Shown: positions 36,283 through 47,094, numbered from the stretch's first letter. The stretch is 64,000 nt of DNA from Flavimobilis sp052324925 (GCA_052324925.1 JBQPRE010000003.1); one strand, 5' to 3'. The notes: generated from the sequence alone by a model not told the origin. Numbers and translations: made by a program.

Positions 36283-36376
36283 CGTCGTCCTTCCGTCAGC
36301 GGGCCGGAGCCCAGGAACCGGGCGGACCCGGCTGTCAGCCCGCTCTCGCGGGCCCGCGCGCTGTGCGCGCCGTCGT

Positions 36377-36952
36377 TCAGTCTGTCTCGTCGGGCCACGC
36401 CGACGCGAGCCGCGCCCGCGTGTCCGCGAGCAGCTCGGGAAGCGCCTTGGTACGCCCGACGACAGGCAGGAAGTTCATGTCGCCGAGCCATCGTGGCACG
36501 ACGTGCTGGTGCAGGTGCGCGGCGATGCCCGCACCCGCCACCTCACCCTGGTTCATGCCGAGGTTGAAGCCCGCCGGACCCGAGACCGCGCGCACGACGC
36601 GCATCGCCGTCTGCGTGAGTGCGGCGACCTCGTGGGTCTCGTCCGCGGTGAGGTCGGTGTAGTCCGACACGTGCCGGTACGGGCAGACGAGCAGGTGCCC
36701 ACCGTTGTACGGGTAGAGGTTGAGGACGACGTACGACGTCACCCCGCGGTGCACGATGAGCGCGTCGACGTCACTGCGCCCCGGAGCGACGCAGAAGGGG
36801 CACGAGTCCTCACCCGCGTCCGACGGCTTGTTCTCCCCCTGGATGTACGCCATGCGGTGAGGCGTCCACAAGCGGCCGAAGCCGTCCGGGACACCCGCGA
36901 GCCCCGAGGTCGGCTCGACCTCGGGGCTGCGGGCGTCGTCGGGCGTCGGCAC
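36377..36952 (-). CDS. HIT-domain protein (Ap4A phosphorylase-like)
   Basis: 191 aa. The histidine triad HLHQHVV has His146, His148 and His150. A CPFC pair at 51-54 and the internal VLNLYPYNGGHLLVCPYRH stretch are typical of the actinobacterial HIT proteins next to thrS, one of which (Rv2613c) is an Ap4A phosphorylase. The GTG at 36952 starts 3 nt after the thrS stop, so it is co-translated. A role in removing dinucleoside polyphosphates made by the synthetase is plausible but inferred. Confidence 0.9.
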   Translation of the reverse strand: MPTPDDARSPEVEPTSGLAGVPDGFGRLWTPHRMAYIQGENKPSDAGEDSCPFCVAPGRSDVDALIVHRGVTSYVVLNLYPYNGGHLLVCPYRHVSDYTDLTADETHEVAALTQTAMRVVRAVSGPAGFNLGMNQGEVAGAGIAAHLHQHVVPRWLGDMNFLPVVGRTKALPELLADTRARLASAWPDETD

Positions 36953-36955
36953 GCG

Positions 36956-38965
<2,010 letters not shown>

Positions 38966-39050
38966 GGGTGCTCCTTGTGGTTGCGGGCGGCCATACCGGG
39001 GCCGTCCGTGCGTGGATCGGTTCTCGTGCAGCGGGCCGCACCCGACGATG

Positions 39051-41555
39051 CTACCGGCGACGCACGCCGCGTGACGCGACCGCGGTCGTCGGATCGTGGG
39101 GCCAGTCGTGCTTGGGGTAGCGGCCGCGGAGCTCCGCGCGCACCTGCGGGTAGCCCTGCTGCCAGAACGAGGCGAGGTCGCTCGTCACCGCGGTCGGTCG
39201 GCGCGCGGGCGAGAGCAGGTGGAGGACGACCGGCACACGGCCGTCGACCAGCCGGGGCGTGACGTCCCAGCCGAAGACTTCCTGGACCTTGGCCGCGAGC
39301 ACGGGCACATCCCCCGCATAGTCGACCGCGGCACTCGTCCCCGCGGGCAGCGAGAGCCGCTCCGGGACAAGCTCGTCGAGCCGCGCGGCCTCGGGCCACG
39401 GCAGGAGCCTGCGCAGGGCAGCAGAGTCGCGGCGCGTGAAGTCTGCGGGCGTCCGCAGGTCGCCGAGGTCTGGCCCGAGCCAGTCCTCGAGCCGGCCGAG
39501 GAGAGCCTCGTCGGAGACGTCGGGCCACGGCTCCCCCAGCGTGCGGTGGACGAGCGCGAGGCGCGCTCGCAGCCGGCTCGCGGACTCGGAGAGAGGCGGA
39601 AGCCCGTCGCGGCGCAGGCCGTCGCGGACCGCGGCAGCAACCGTCGCGCGGTCGGGCCGGGGCAGGCGTTCCTCGACGAGGGTGATGGCACCCAGCTGGG
39701 TGCGTCGCAACGCGAGCAGATGTCCGTCGCGCCGCTCGAGGCTCGTCTCCTCGTGCAGCAGCCCGCCCGCGGCGTCGAGCGCGCTGTCCTCGTCGAGCGG
39801 CGCGGCCGCGCGCACGAGCGCGTCGGAACGTCCCGGGCCTCGGTCGGCGTCGGCGATCGCAAGCCACTGCGCACCCGCGAGGGCCGAGCCCGCTGGGAGG
39901 GCCGCACCGGTTCCGCTCGCCATGAGGTACCCACGGCCTCCCGGGCGACGTCGGGCGATGCGTTCGGGATGGGCGAGCGCCACGACGAGGCCCGCAGCCG
40001 CGTCGTCACCGAGCCGGTGCTCGGGGGCACCCGCTGCGCCGAGACGGTCCGCGAGGCGCCGGGACTGGCGGCGCCAGTCCTCGCTGCCCGGGCCGCCCTG
40101 CCGGATGCGGCGCCACGCCGCGACGAGGTCTGCTCCCGGCGCGCTGGGAGCGGAGTCGAGCAGGGCGACGATCTCGGCGGCGCGACGCGCGCCGACCGCG
40201 TCGGCCCCGTCGAGCAGGGCCCGGGCGAGACGCGGATCGGTTCCCAGGGCGTCGATGCGGCGACCGCGCGGGGTGACGTGGCCGTCGTCGTCGAGCGCCC
40301 CGAGGGCGTGCAGGGTCGCGCGGGCTGAGGCGAGCGCTGCGGGAGGGGGTGCGTCGAGAAGCGCGAGGTCGGCCGGCGAGCCGCCCCAGCAGGCGGCCGA
40401 GAGCACGAATGCGGCGAGGTCGGCCGTGCGGATCTCGGGTTCGGCGAAGGGCCGCAGTCGCGGATGGTCGTTCTCGGCCCAGCATCGCCATGCCGTCCCG
40501 GGCCCGAGGCGCCCCGCGCGTCCTGCGCGCTGGTCGGCGCCCGCGCGGCTCACCGAAACCGTGACGAGCCCGGCGAGCCCGCGGACGTGATCGGTGCGCG
40601 GCTCGCGGGCGAGGCCCGCGTCGACGACGGTCCGCACGCCCGGGACGGTGAGCGAGGACTCGGCGACCGCGGTCGCGACGACGATGCGTCGCCGCGGGCC
40701 CTCGCGCAGCGCGAGGTCCTGCTCGGAGCCGGGAAGGCGTCCGTGCAGGCGGCGCACGTCGACGGTGCCTCCGGAGGCGTCGCGTGCGCCGTCGAGAGCC
40801 CGGGCGATCGTGTCCACCTCGCGGGCCCCGGGCACGATGACGAGGACGTCACCGGGAGCGTCCGCGAGCGCAGCGCGTGTCGTCGCGGCGACGTGGTCGA
40901 GGAAGCCGCGCGTCGGTCCGCGTTCGTCGAGCCGCGCGACGCGCGCGGGTGGCGGTGCCCAGTGCATCGTGACGGGGTGGGTCTCGGCGGCGATGTTGAC
41001 GATGGGCGCGGGGGCGTCGTCCCCGATGAGGTCCGCGAGCGCGTCGATGTCGATGGTCGCGGACATGACGACGATCCGGAGCTCGGGGCGGAGCGTGCGG
41101 CGTACCTCGAGGAGGAGCGCGAGGAGGAGGTCGGCGTCGAGGTGGCGTTCGTGGACCTCGTCGAGGACGACGACATCGACGCCGTCGAGCCCCGGGTCGG
41201 ACTGGACCCTGCGCAGGACGAGGCCTGCGGTCGCCACCTCGATGCGGGTGCGTGCGCTGCGGCGGACGTCGCCGCGCACGGCGTGCCCGACGATGCCGCC
41301 GACCTCGTCGCCGCAGAGCTCGGCGAGGCGGCGGGCGGCTGCGCGCGCCGCGACGCGGCGGGGTTGGGTGACGAGGACGCGTCCGGTGACGTCGGCGGCG
41401 AGGGCGGGCGGGACGAGGGTGGTCTTTCCTGTTCCGGGTGGGGCTGCGACGACGAGGACGCCGGCCTGCGCGAGGCGGGCGCGTACCTCGCCCAGGTGCT
41501 GCGCGACCGGGAGGTCGGGCGGTGCCGCGAGGAGTCGGGCGATGGGGTCGGTCAC
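39051..41555 (-). CDS. hrpB: ATP-dependent helicase HrpB
   Basis: DExH-box helicase, 834 aa. Motif I PPGTGKTT near 40, motif II DEVHERHLDADLLL, motif III MSAT, motif VI QRAGRAGR. HA2 and the HrpB-specific C-terminal domain end with FWQQGYPQVRAELRGRYPKH. The GTG at 41555 (VTDPIARLL) is chosen because AGAGGA lies 8 nt upstream; an ATG nine bases earlier (41564) has the purine stretch abutting it. Its cellular RNA target is unknown. Divergent from fadD across about 130 bp. Confidence 0.93.
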   Translation of the reverse strand: MTDPIARLLAAPPDLPVAQHLGEVRARLAQAGVLVVAAPPGTGKTTLVPPALAADVTGRVLVTQPRRVAARAAARRLAELCGDEVGGIVGHAVRGDVRRSARTRIEVATAGLVLRRVQSDPGLDGVDVVVLDEVHERHLDADLLLALLLEVRRTLRPELRIVVMSATIDIDALADLIGDDAPAPIVNIAAETHPVTMHWAPPPARVARLDERGPTRGFLDHVAATTRAALADAPGDVLVIVPGAREVDTIARALDGARDASGGTVDVRRLHGRLPGSEQDLALREGPRRRIVVATAVAESSLTVPGVRTVVDAGLAREPRTDHVRGLAGLVTVSVSRAGADQRAGRAGRLGPGTAWRCWAENDHPRLRPFAEPEIRTADLAAFVLSAACWGGSPADLALLDAPPPAALASARATLHALGALDDDGHVTPRGRRIDALGTDPRLARALLDGADAVGARRAAEIVALLDSAPSAPGADLVAAWRRIRQGGPGSEDWRRQSRRLADRLGAAGAPEHRLGDDAAAGLVVALAHPERIARRRPGGRGYLMASGTGAALPAGSALAGAQWLAIADADRGPGRSDALVRAAAPLDEDSALDAAGGLLHEETSLERRDGHLLALRRTQLGAITLVEERLPRPDRATVAAAVRDGLRRDGLPPLSESASRLRARLALVHRTLGEPWPDVSDEALLGRLEDWLGPDLGDLRTPADFTRRDSAALRRLLPWPEAARLDELVPERLSLPAGTSAAVDYAGDVPVLAAKVQEVFGWDVTPRLVDGRVPVVLHLLSPARRPTAVTSDLASFWQQGYPQVRAELRGRYPKHDWPHDPTTAVASRGVRRR

Positions 41556-41626
41556 GGGCACCATCCTCTCGTGCCCCGACGTCTGCCGGGGTGGCCTGCC
41601 CCGGGGTGCCTGTTGCGGTGCGAGAT

Positions 41627-41642
41627 GTGAGGGTTCTCTCAC
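41627..41642. promoter_or_regulatory. Inverted repeat upstream of fadD
   Basis: GTGAG-N6-CTCAC in the hrpB-fadD divergent gap, 46 nt before the fadD ATG; a possible operator. A TTGCGG lies just upstream at 41613-41618. Confidence 0.25.
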
Positions 41643-41688
41643 GCTCGGGACCTGTGGCGACAGCGCGGTGCTTGCGCGGAGAGAGAAG

Positions 41689-43386
41689 ATGGCAGACATG
41701 ACCTCTTCTGACGAGCGGCCCTGGGTCGCGCACTATCAGCCGGGCGTTCCCGCCGACATCGAGATGCCGACGGACTCGCTCGTGGCCATGTTCGAGCGGT
41801 CCGTGCGCGAGGCAGGGCCCTTGCCGGCGACGGAGTTCTTCGGACGTCGCACGACGTACACGGAGCTGGGCGCCAAGGTTGATCGCGCGGCCGAGGGCCT
41901 GCGGCGCCTCGGTGTGCGGGCGGGCGACCGTGTCGCGATCATCCTGCCGAACTGTCCTCAGCACATCGTGGCGTTCTATGCCGTGCTGCGGCTCGGGGCG
42001 ATCGTCGTCGAGCACAACCCGCTCTACACCGCGCGGGAGCTGCGGCACCTGTTCGAGTCGCACCAGGCGCGTGTTGTCATCGCGTGGGACAAGTCGGTGG
42101 CTGCGCTCCAGACGTTCCCCACGGACATGTCGGTTCCGACGATCGTCGCGGTCGACCTCCTCGCGGAGTTCCCTGCGATCAAGCGTGCGGCCCTGCGCCT
42201 GCCGGTGGCGAAGCTGCGCGAGACGCGCCGTGGCCTGACGGCGCGCACGACGGGCACCGTCGCGTGGCGCGATCTGCTCGCGTCCTCGCCGATCGCGGCC
42301 GAGCACCCGTACCCGGCGCTCGAGGATCTTGCGGTCATCCAGTACACGTCGGGGACGACGGGCCGTCCCAAGGGCGCGATGCTCACGCATCTCAACCTGC
42401 ACGCGAACGCCCTGCAGGGTGAGGCGTGGATGCGTGGCGCCGAGCTCCGCAAGGAGGTCATCTACGCGATCCTGCCGATGTTCCACGCGTTTGGGATGAC
42501 CCTCTACCTGACGTTCGGCGTCCTCAAGCAGGCACTGCTCGTCATGTTCCCCAAGTTCGACCCGGCCATGGTGCTCGACGCGTGGAAGAAGTCTCCGGCG
42601 ACGGTCTACTGCGCGGTCCCGCCGATCTACGAGCGCACGGCGCTCGCGGCCAAGGAGCGGGGCCAGTCGCTGCAGTCGGCGAAGTTCTGCATCTCGGGTG
42701 CGATGAACCTGCCGAGCCACGTCGTCGAGCTGTGGGAGTCGATGTCGAGCGGGCTGCTCGTCGAGGGCTATGGCATGACGGAGTCCTCGCCCGTCGCGCT
42801 GGGCAACCCGTTCCACGCGTCGCGTCGGACGGGGACGATCGGGGTGCCCTTCCCTTCGACGTGGATGAAGGTCGTCGACCCGGACGACCTGACCCGTGAG
42901 GTCGCCCCGGGTGAGCGTGGCGAGCTGTTGCTCAAGGGGCCGCAGGTGTTCCGGGGGTACTGGAACGAGCCGGACGAGACCGCGGCGACGCTCCTCGAGG
43001 GCGGGTGGCTGCGCACGGGGGACATCGTCACGGTGGATGCTGACGGCTTCACGACGATCGTCGACCGTGTCAAGGAGCTCGTCATCACGGGCGGCTTCAA
43101 CGTCGCCCCCTCCGAGGTCGAGGAGGTCCTGCGCCAGCATGCGTCGGTCAAGGATGCGGCGGTCGTCGGCAAGCCGCTCGAGCGTGGTGGCGAGATGGTT
43201 GTCGCGGCGGTCGAGCTCGAGGAGGGTGCGACCCTCGACGAGGAGGTGCTGCGGGCCTTCTGTCGCGAGCGTCTTGCGGCCTACAAGGTTCCGCGCCGCA
43301 TCGTTGCCGTCGAGGAGACGCCGCGGTCGATGCTCGGCAAGGTGCTGCGCGCCAAGGTGCGAGAGCTGATCCTCCCCCTCGTCTGA
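41689..43386 (+). CDS. fadD: Long-chain fatty acid-CoA ligase (AMP-forming)
   Basis: 565 aa ANL-superfamily enzyme. P-loop YTSGTTGRPKG at 219-229, GYGMTESSP (A5 region), the A7 motif WLRTGDIVTVDADGF, and a C-terminal domain with the catalytic Lys in RSMLGKVLR. It activates fatty acids for beta-oxidation or lipid synthesis. The ATG at 41689 has GGAGAG 5 nt upstream; an in-frame ATG three codons later is worse placed. It is alone, not in an operon with fadAB, which lie 14 kb away. Confidence 0.93.
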   Translation: MADMTSSDERPWVAHYQPGVPADIEMPTDSLVAMFERSVREAGPLPATEFFGRRTTYTELGAKVDRAAEGLRRLGVRAGDRVAIILPNCPQHIVAFYAVLRLGAIVVEHNPLYTARELRHLFESHQARVVIAWDKSVAALQTFPTDMSVPTIVAVDLLAEFPAIKRAALRLPVAKLRETRRGLTARTTGTVAWRDLLASSPIAAEHPYPALEDLAVIQYTSGTTGRPKGAMLTHLNLHANALQGEAWMRGAELRKEVIYAILPMFHAFGMTLYLTFGVLKQALLVMFPKFDPAMVLDAWKKSPATVYCAVPPIYERTALAAKERGQSLQSAKFCISGAMNLPSHVVELWESMSSGLLVEGYGMTESSPVALGNPFHASRRTGTIGVPFPSTWMKVVDPDDLTREVAPGERGELLLKGPQVFRGYWNEPDETAATLLEGGWLRTGDIVTVDADGFTTIVDRVKELVITGGFNVAPSEVEEVLRQHASVKDAAVVGKPLERGGEMVVAAVELEEGATLDEEVLRAFCRERLAAYKVPRRIVAVEETPRSMLGKVLRAKVRELILPLV

Positions 43387-43396
43387 GACGGGTGCG

Positions 43397-43431
43397 CTCC
43401 CCCCGGCGGGCACTGGGCGTCGGGGGGGGAG
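43397..43431 (+). terminator. Candidate terminator after fadD
   Basis: CTCCCCCCG pairs with CGGGGGG(G)GAG, with one extra G, 10 nt after the stop. Confidence 0.45.
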
Positions 43432-43443
43432 GCTGGACCTGAT

Positions 43444-43473
43444 TTCACACCTCGCGGGTTCGCGCGCTAGAGT
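43444..43473 (+). promoter_or_regulatory. Promoter of tRNA-Val(CAC)
   Basis: TTCACA (43444-43449), an 18-nt spacer and TAGAGT (43468-43473), 16 nt before the tRNA. Confidence 0.55.
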
Positions 43474-43489
43474 CGTCCCCGCACCACGC

Positions 43490-43561
43490 GGGCGATTGGC
43501 GCAGTGGTAGCGCGCTTCGTTCACACCGAAGAGGTCACTGGTTCGAACCCAGTATCGCCCA
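43490..43561 (+). tRNA. tRNA-Val (anticodon CAC)
   Basis: 72 nt cloverleaf: acceptor GGGCGAT/ATCGCCC, anticodon stem CTTCG/CGAAG with loop TTCACAC, T-arm ACTGG TTCGAAC CCAGT, discriminator A. No encoded CCA. It decodes GUG, the commonest Val codon in such GC-rich DNA with GUC. The scaffold is nearly the same as the two Val-GAC genes near 47 kb. Confidence 0.96.
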
Positions 43562-43567
43562 CACGAT

Positions 43568-43600
43568 CGAAGGCCCTTCCCGTTCCGGGAGGGGCCTTCG
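43568..43600 (+). terminator. Terminator of tRNA-Val(CAC)
   Basis: 15-bp stem CGAAGGCCCTTCCCG / CGGGAGGGGCCTTCG (one G-U) with a TTC loop, 6 nt after the tRNA. Confidence 0.75.
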
Positions 43601-43626
43601 TCGGTGTGAGGGCTGGCGCGGAGCTG

Positions 43627-43830
43627 CTAGGCGTGAGGCGCGCGCAGGGCCGTCGGCCCATGGGCCGACGCTGCGACGTCCGGGCGGCCGACGAGGCCTG
43701 GCCACTGCTCCACGGTCCACGGGAACACCCAGACGAAGAGCACAGCGACGAGCGCTGCCATCGCGAGCACCACGACCAGGACGCGCACGAGCGTCGGGCC
43801 GGGCAGGTGCCGGAAGAGCCACGTCCACAT
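43627..43830 (-). CDS. Small single-TM protein co-transcribed with the sortase
   Basis: 67 aa. TM segment VLVVVLAMAALVAVLFVWVF at about 17-36 with a basic N-terminus and an Ala/Pro tail. The ATG at 43830 overlaps the last base of the sortase stop (TGATG) and has GGAGG 8 nt upstream, so it is real and coupled. No known family. It might help localise the sortase, but nothing in the sequence proves this. Confidence 0.7.
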   Translation of the reverse strand: MWTWLFRHLPGPTLVRVLVVVLAMAALVAVLFVWVFPWTVEQWPGLVGRPDVAASAHGPTALRAPHA

Positions 43831-44597
43831 CAGGGTGCCTCCAGGTGAGCGACGACGTCGGGGGTTCCAGCCGCTCGCGGGAGCCAGCCCTCGAGCTTCG
43901 CGTGCACGATCCACCGGTGGTCGTTGCCGAAGGCGCCGTAGCGCAGCGAGTGGCATGTCGTGAGCGTGAGCAGGCGCTCGGTCGGAACGGCGCCGGGGTG
44001 TTCCGGGACGGGTGCGACGACGTCGACGCGGTCTGGCGTCACCACGTCGTGCCGGGTGACGCGGTAGACGAACCATGTCTCGGCGGTCTCGACGACGACG
44101 GCGTCCCCTGGCGCGAGGTCGGGCACGTGCTGGAAGCTGTTCCCGTAGGAGCGACGGTGCCCGGCGAGCGAGAAGTTCCCGACCTGCCCGGGCGTCGCGG
44201 ACTCGGGGTAGTGCCCGGCGAACGCTCGGTCGAGGACGTCGGGGCTCACTCCTTCGACGATCGGCATGCGGTTCTGGGTCCGGCCGGCCCACTCGGGGAC
44301 GACGAGGATCCCGAGGGTGACGCCGTGGCCCACGGGGGCGACGTCCGGAACATCATCGGTCCTCAGCGCGCTCGACGCGACGGGCTCGGGCGCTGCGGGC
44401 GCCGTGCTGGCATAGAACTCGATCATGTGCTCGTGCGCCTCGGCGGTGGGGCCGAGGCCGGTCCACCACAGCTGCCAGACGACAAAGAGGCCGACCACGC
44501 CACCGAGCGTGAGCAGGAGCTCGCCGAAGAACCCGAGGACGCCGACGCGCGGGGGGACGCGTCCGGCTCCGCGCCGCAGGGCGTGGTTCGCACGCAT
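43830..44597 (-). CDS. Class E sortase
   Basis: Transpeptidase that anchors surface proteins to the cell wall, outside the membrane. 255 aa. TM at about 21-45, then the sortase domain. Catalytic His147 in LAGHRRSYG, Cys215 in TLTTCHSLRYG and Arg228 in NDHRWIVHA. This TxTTCH...R form with Tyr near the Cys is typical of actinobacterial class E, whose substrates usually carry LAXTG. No substrate is visible nearby. The ATG at 44597 has an ideal AAGGAGG 6 nt upstream; an upstream GTG (44633) lacks one. Confidence 0.93.
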   Translation of the reverse strand: MRANHALRRGAGRVPPRVGVLGFFGELLLTLGGVVGLFVVWQLWWTGLGPTAEAHEHMIEFYASTAPAAPEPVASSALRTDDVPDVAPVGHGVTLGILVVPEWAGRTQNRMPIVEGVSPDVLDRAFAGHYPESATPGQVGNFSLAGHRRSYGNSFQHVPDLAPGDAVVVETAETWFVYRVTRHDVVTPDRVDVVAPVPEHPGAVPTERLLTLTTCHSLRYGAFGNDHRWIVHAKLEGWLPRAAGTPDVVAHLEAP

Positions 44598-44638
44598 GAG
44601 GGTCCTCCTTGCCGGATCGCCACGGGGTGGCAACGCCC

Positions 44639-44644
44639 ACGGTA
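44639..44644 (-). promoter_or_regulatory. Candidate -10 for the sortase operon
   Basis: TACCGT on the minus strand, leaving a leader of about 35 nt that holds the AAGGAGG site. Confidence 0.35.
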
Positions 44645-44718
44645 TCGCGCACGTCTGAGCGCCCGACGGCGTGGCCGCGCTCGGGTCGGCGCTGCCGCGC
44701 GGGTTGCGCCGGTGGTGG

Positions 44719-45543
44719 CTACGGATCGAGGTGGTCGTCGCGAAGTGCGGCGAAGGCTGCGGCGAGTGTCACGAGGCGCATGTCGGCGGGAAGCTCCTTG
44801 CCGTCGAGGGCGACGGCGGGGGCGACACCCTGCACGGACGACGTCACGGCGAGCGCCCGTCCGTCGAGCGCGTCGAAGGGGAGATCGCGCTCGCGCACCC
44901 GGGCCGGAAGGTCGCTCGACCAGGCGAGGAGAAGTGCGCGCGTCACGCCCGGGAGGCACCCTGTCGCGAGGCTCGGGGTGCAGAAAGCCTCGTCGTCGGA
45001 GACGAGCACGTTCGAGGTTGCGCCCTCGCTCAGGCGACCCGTCGTGTCCGCGAGGAGGGCCTCGGAGGCGCCGTGGCGCTCGGCCGCGGCACGTGCGACG
45101 ACGTTCTCCTGGTACGACGTGGACTTCACGCCCGCGATCGGCGACCGTTCGTTGCGCACCCACGGAGCACGCCAGAGGCGCACGGGCCGAGCAGGTGGCG
45201 CGGCCGACGCCGTGACGAGCAGCCGGCCGGGACCTTCGCCGCGCGCGGGTCCCGCGGGCCCGTCCCCCGCAGTCCACGTGACGCGCAGTCGCCCTGCCCC
45301 GGGGCTGGCCTGCATGACGGCGGCGAGCGCACCGCGCACGACGTCCGGATCGGGGGCGTCGAGGCCGACGGTCGTGGCAGCCGCGACGAGCCGCGCGACG
45401 TGCCGGGTGACGGCGAAGGGCACTCCGCGTACGACGGTGAGCGTCTCGAAGACGCCGTCGCCGAGCGTGACCGCGTGGTCGAGCACGGGCAGGGCCGCGC
45501 CCGTTGCCTCGTGCAGCCTCCCGTCGAGCCAGACCGTCGTCAT
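44719..45543 (-). CDS. pabC: Aminodeoxychorismate lyase (class IV PLP aminotransferase fold)
   Basis: Converts 4-amino-4-deoxychorismate to p-aminobenzoate and pyruvate in folate synthesis. 274 aa. PLP Lys140 in GVKSTSYQENV, N-terminal VTLGDGVFETL, and the Glu/Thr region SEGATSNVLV. A branched-chain aminotransferase-like role is possible from fold alone, but the 4-nt overlap with pabB (ATGA) argues for PabC. ATG at 45543 with GAGGAG 8 nt upstream. Confidence 0.87.
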   Translation of the reverse strand: MTTVWLDGRLHEATGAALPVLDHAVTLGDGVFETLTVVRGVPFAVTRHVARLVAAATTVGLDAPDPDVVRGALAAVMQASPGAGRLRVTWTAGDGPAGPARGEGPGRLLVTASAAPPARPVRLWRAPWVRNERSPIAGVKSTSYQENVVARAAAERHGASEALLADTTGRLSEGATSNVLVSDDEAFCTPSLATGCLPGVTRALLLAWSSDLPARVRERDLPFDALDGRALAVTSSVQGVAPAVALDGKELPADMRLVTLAAAFAALRDDHLDP

Positions 45544-46676
45544 CGCACGTCTCCTCTCGCTGGTGAGGGCGTCGAGGCGAGCCCGACGAGGATCGAGGCC
45601 TTCAGCTGTGTCTCGCGCCATTCCGCCTCAGGGTCGGAGCCCCAGGTGATGCCGGCGCCCGTGCCGAAGCGCAGGGCGCCGTCCGCCCACCAGAACGTGC
45701 GGATGCCGACGGCGAGCCGCGCACGGCCCGCATCGGCGTCGATCCACCCGAAGGCACCGCAGTACGGACCGCGCGGCGTGGGTTCGAGCTCGCCGATGAG
45801 GCGCAGCGCGGCGGCCTTGGGCGCTCCGGAGACCGACGCGGGCGGGAAGGTCGCGCCGAGGATCTCGTCCCACCTGGTCCCCTGCGTGAGGGCACCTGTC
45901 ACGGTCGTCACGAGGTGGACGAGGCCCGGGTGGTGCTCGACGGCGAGCAGCTGCTCGACGCTCACGGTGCCCGGCACGCACACGCGCTGCAGGTCATTGC
46001 GGACGAGGTCGGTGATCATGATGTTCTCGGCCTCGTCCTTGGGGGTGAGGCCGTCGGGAGTTGCTGCGGTGCCCTTGATCGGGGCGGACGACAGGTGCCC
46101 GTCCTCGAGCGCGAGGAAGAGCTCGGGCGAGGCGGGGACGACCCAGGCCGGCGGAACCGGGCGACCGCCCGGCAGCGACTGCCCGGCAGGGACGTGGAGG
46201 TGACCGCCGTAGGGCGCGGGGTTGCCCGCTGCGAGTCGCGCGTCGAGCGCAGCTGCGTCGGGCTCCTGTGGGTCGTGGGCGTGAGCCGTGACAGGGCCGA
46301 GCGGTGCGGCAGGGTCGAGCGGTGCCGCGAGCACGCGGCACAGGTTGACCTGGTAGACCTCGCCCTCGCGAACAGCGGAGCGGATCGCGCGCACCCCGGT
46401 GCGGTACTCCTCGGCGTCCAACGAGGTCACCCAGGCCTCGGGCGCCGGCCCGTGCCACGGGGAGGCAGCGGGCACGCCGTCGTCGGAACCGACCTCCGCC
46501 ATGCGCCAGGCGGCGCACTCCCCCTCGAACGTCGCCTGCACGAACCACGTGCCGCCCTGAGCAAGCCGCAACGCGCCTGCCTGCGTCGATGGATCCACGA
46601 CGTCGACGACACCCCGCGCACGGATCCCGCCGAACCGCGCGGTCGCGCGGACGCTGGATCCGGAGGTGGGGGTCAC
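45540..46676 (-). CDS. pabB: Aminodeoxychorismate synthase component I
   Basis: Chorismate-utilising enzyme, 378 aa. SAPIKGTAATPDG carries the PIKGT lysine typical of PabB rather than the PIAGT of anthranilate synthase. MITDLVRNDLQRVC and FPPASVSGAPK are the chorismate-binding signatures. The glutaminase partner PabA is not in this window. The GTG at 46676 lies exactly 6 nt after TATCGT without a Shine-Dalgarno, pointing to a leaderless pabB-pabC transcript. Confidence 0.9.
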   Translation of the reverse strand: MTPTSGSSVRATARFGGIRARGVVDVVDPSTQAGALRLAQGGTWFVQATFEGECAAWRMAEVGSDDGVPAASPWHGPAPEAWVTSLDAEEYRTGVRAIRSAVREGEVYQVNLCRVLAAPLDPAAPLGPVTAHAHDPQEPDAAALDARLAAGNPAPYGGHLHVPAGQSLPGGRPVPPAWVVPASPELFLALEDGHLSSAPIKGTAATPDGLTPKDEAENIMITDLVRNDLQRVCVPGTVSVEQLLAVEHHPGLVHLVTTVTGALTQGTRWDEILGATFPPASVSGAPKAAALRLIGELEPTPRGPYCGAFGWIDADAGRARLAVGIRTFWWADGALRFGTGAGITWGSDPEAEWRETQLKASILVGLASTPSPARGDVR

Positions 46677-46682
46677 GGCGCC

Positions 46683-46688
46683 ACGATA
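46683..46688 (-). promoter_or_regulatory. -10 hexamer of the leaderless pabB transcript
   Basis: TATCGT, then 6 nt, then GTG. Confidence 0.5.
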
Positions 46689-46743
46689 TCCCGGCCCGAC
46701 GTGCACGCCGAGGCCGTCCGGACGCGGGTCACACCGGTGTGAG

Positions 46744-46773
46744 TTGGACGTCGGCCCAACTGTGGACTAATGT
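46744..46773 (+). promoter_or_regulatory. Promoter of the Gly-Cys-Val tRNA operon
   Basis: TTGGAC (46744-46749), an 18-nt spacer and TAATGT (46768-46773); about 45 nt to the first tRNA. Confidence 0.65.
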
Positions 46774-46818
46774 TCTGCGAGTGCCACGGCGCCGGGGAGA
46801 CTCGGTGGCCGATGTCAT

Positions 46819-46890
46819 GCGGATGTGGCTCAGTGGTAGAGCATCACCTTGCCAAGGTGAGGGTCGCGGGTTCGAATCCCGTCATCCGCT
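46819..46890 (+). tRNA. tRNA-Gly (anticodon GCC), copy 1
   Basis: 72 nt: acceptor GCGGATG/CATCCGC, anticodon stem-loop CACCT TGCCA AGGTG (anticodon GCC), T-arm CGCGG GTTCGAAT CCCG region, discriminator T. Identical to the copy at 47310. Confidence 0.96.
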
Positions 46891-46927
46891 CGGAGACGAG
46901 CACCGGTTCGCCGGTTTCGTAGTCCAC

Positions 46928-46998
46928 GGTGGAGTGGCCGAGAGGCGAGGCAGCGGCCTGCAAAGCCGTATACACGGGTTCGAATCCCGTCTCCACCT
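46928..46998 (+). tRNA. tRNA-Cys (anticodon GCA)
   Basis: 71 nt: acceptor GGTGGAG/CTCCACC, anticodon loop CTGCAAA giving GCA, discriminator T. It lies between the Gly and Val genes and is missing from the second unit at 47310-47528. Confidence 0.95.
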
Positions 46999-47013
46999 CG
47001 CAGTTTCACCTCC

Positions 47014-47085
47014 GGGCGATTGGCGCAGCGGTAGCGCGCTTCCCTGACACGGAAGAGGTCACTGGTTCGATCCCAGTATCGCCCA
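47014..47085 (+). tRNA. tRNA-Val (anticodon GAC), copy 1
   Basis: 72 nt: acceptor GGGCGAT/ATCGCCC, anticodon stem CTTCC/GGAAG with loop CTGACAC, discriminator A. Identical to the copy at 47457. Confidence 0.96.
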
Positions 47086-47094
47086 CACACGCGT

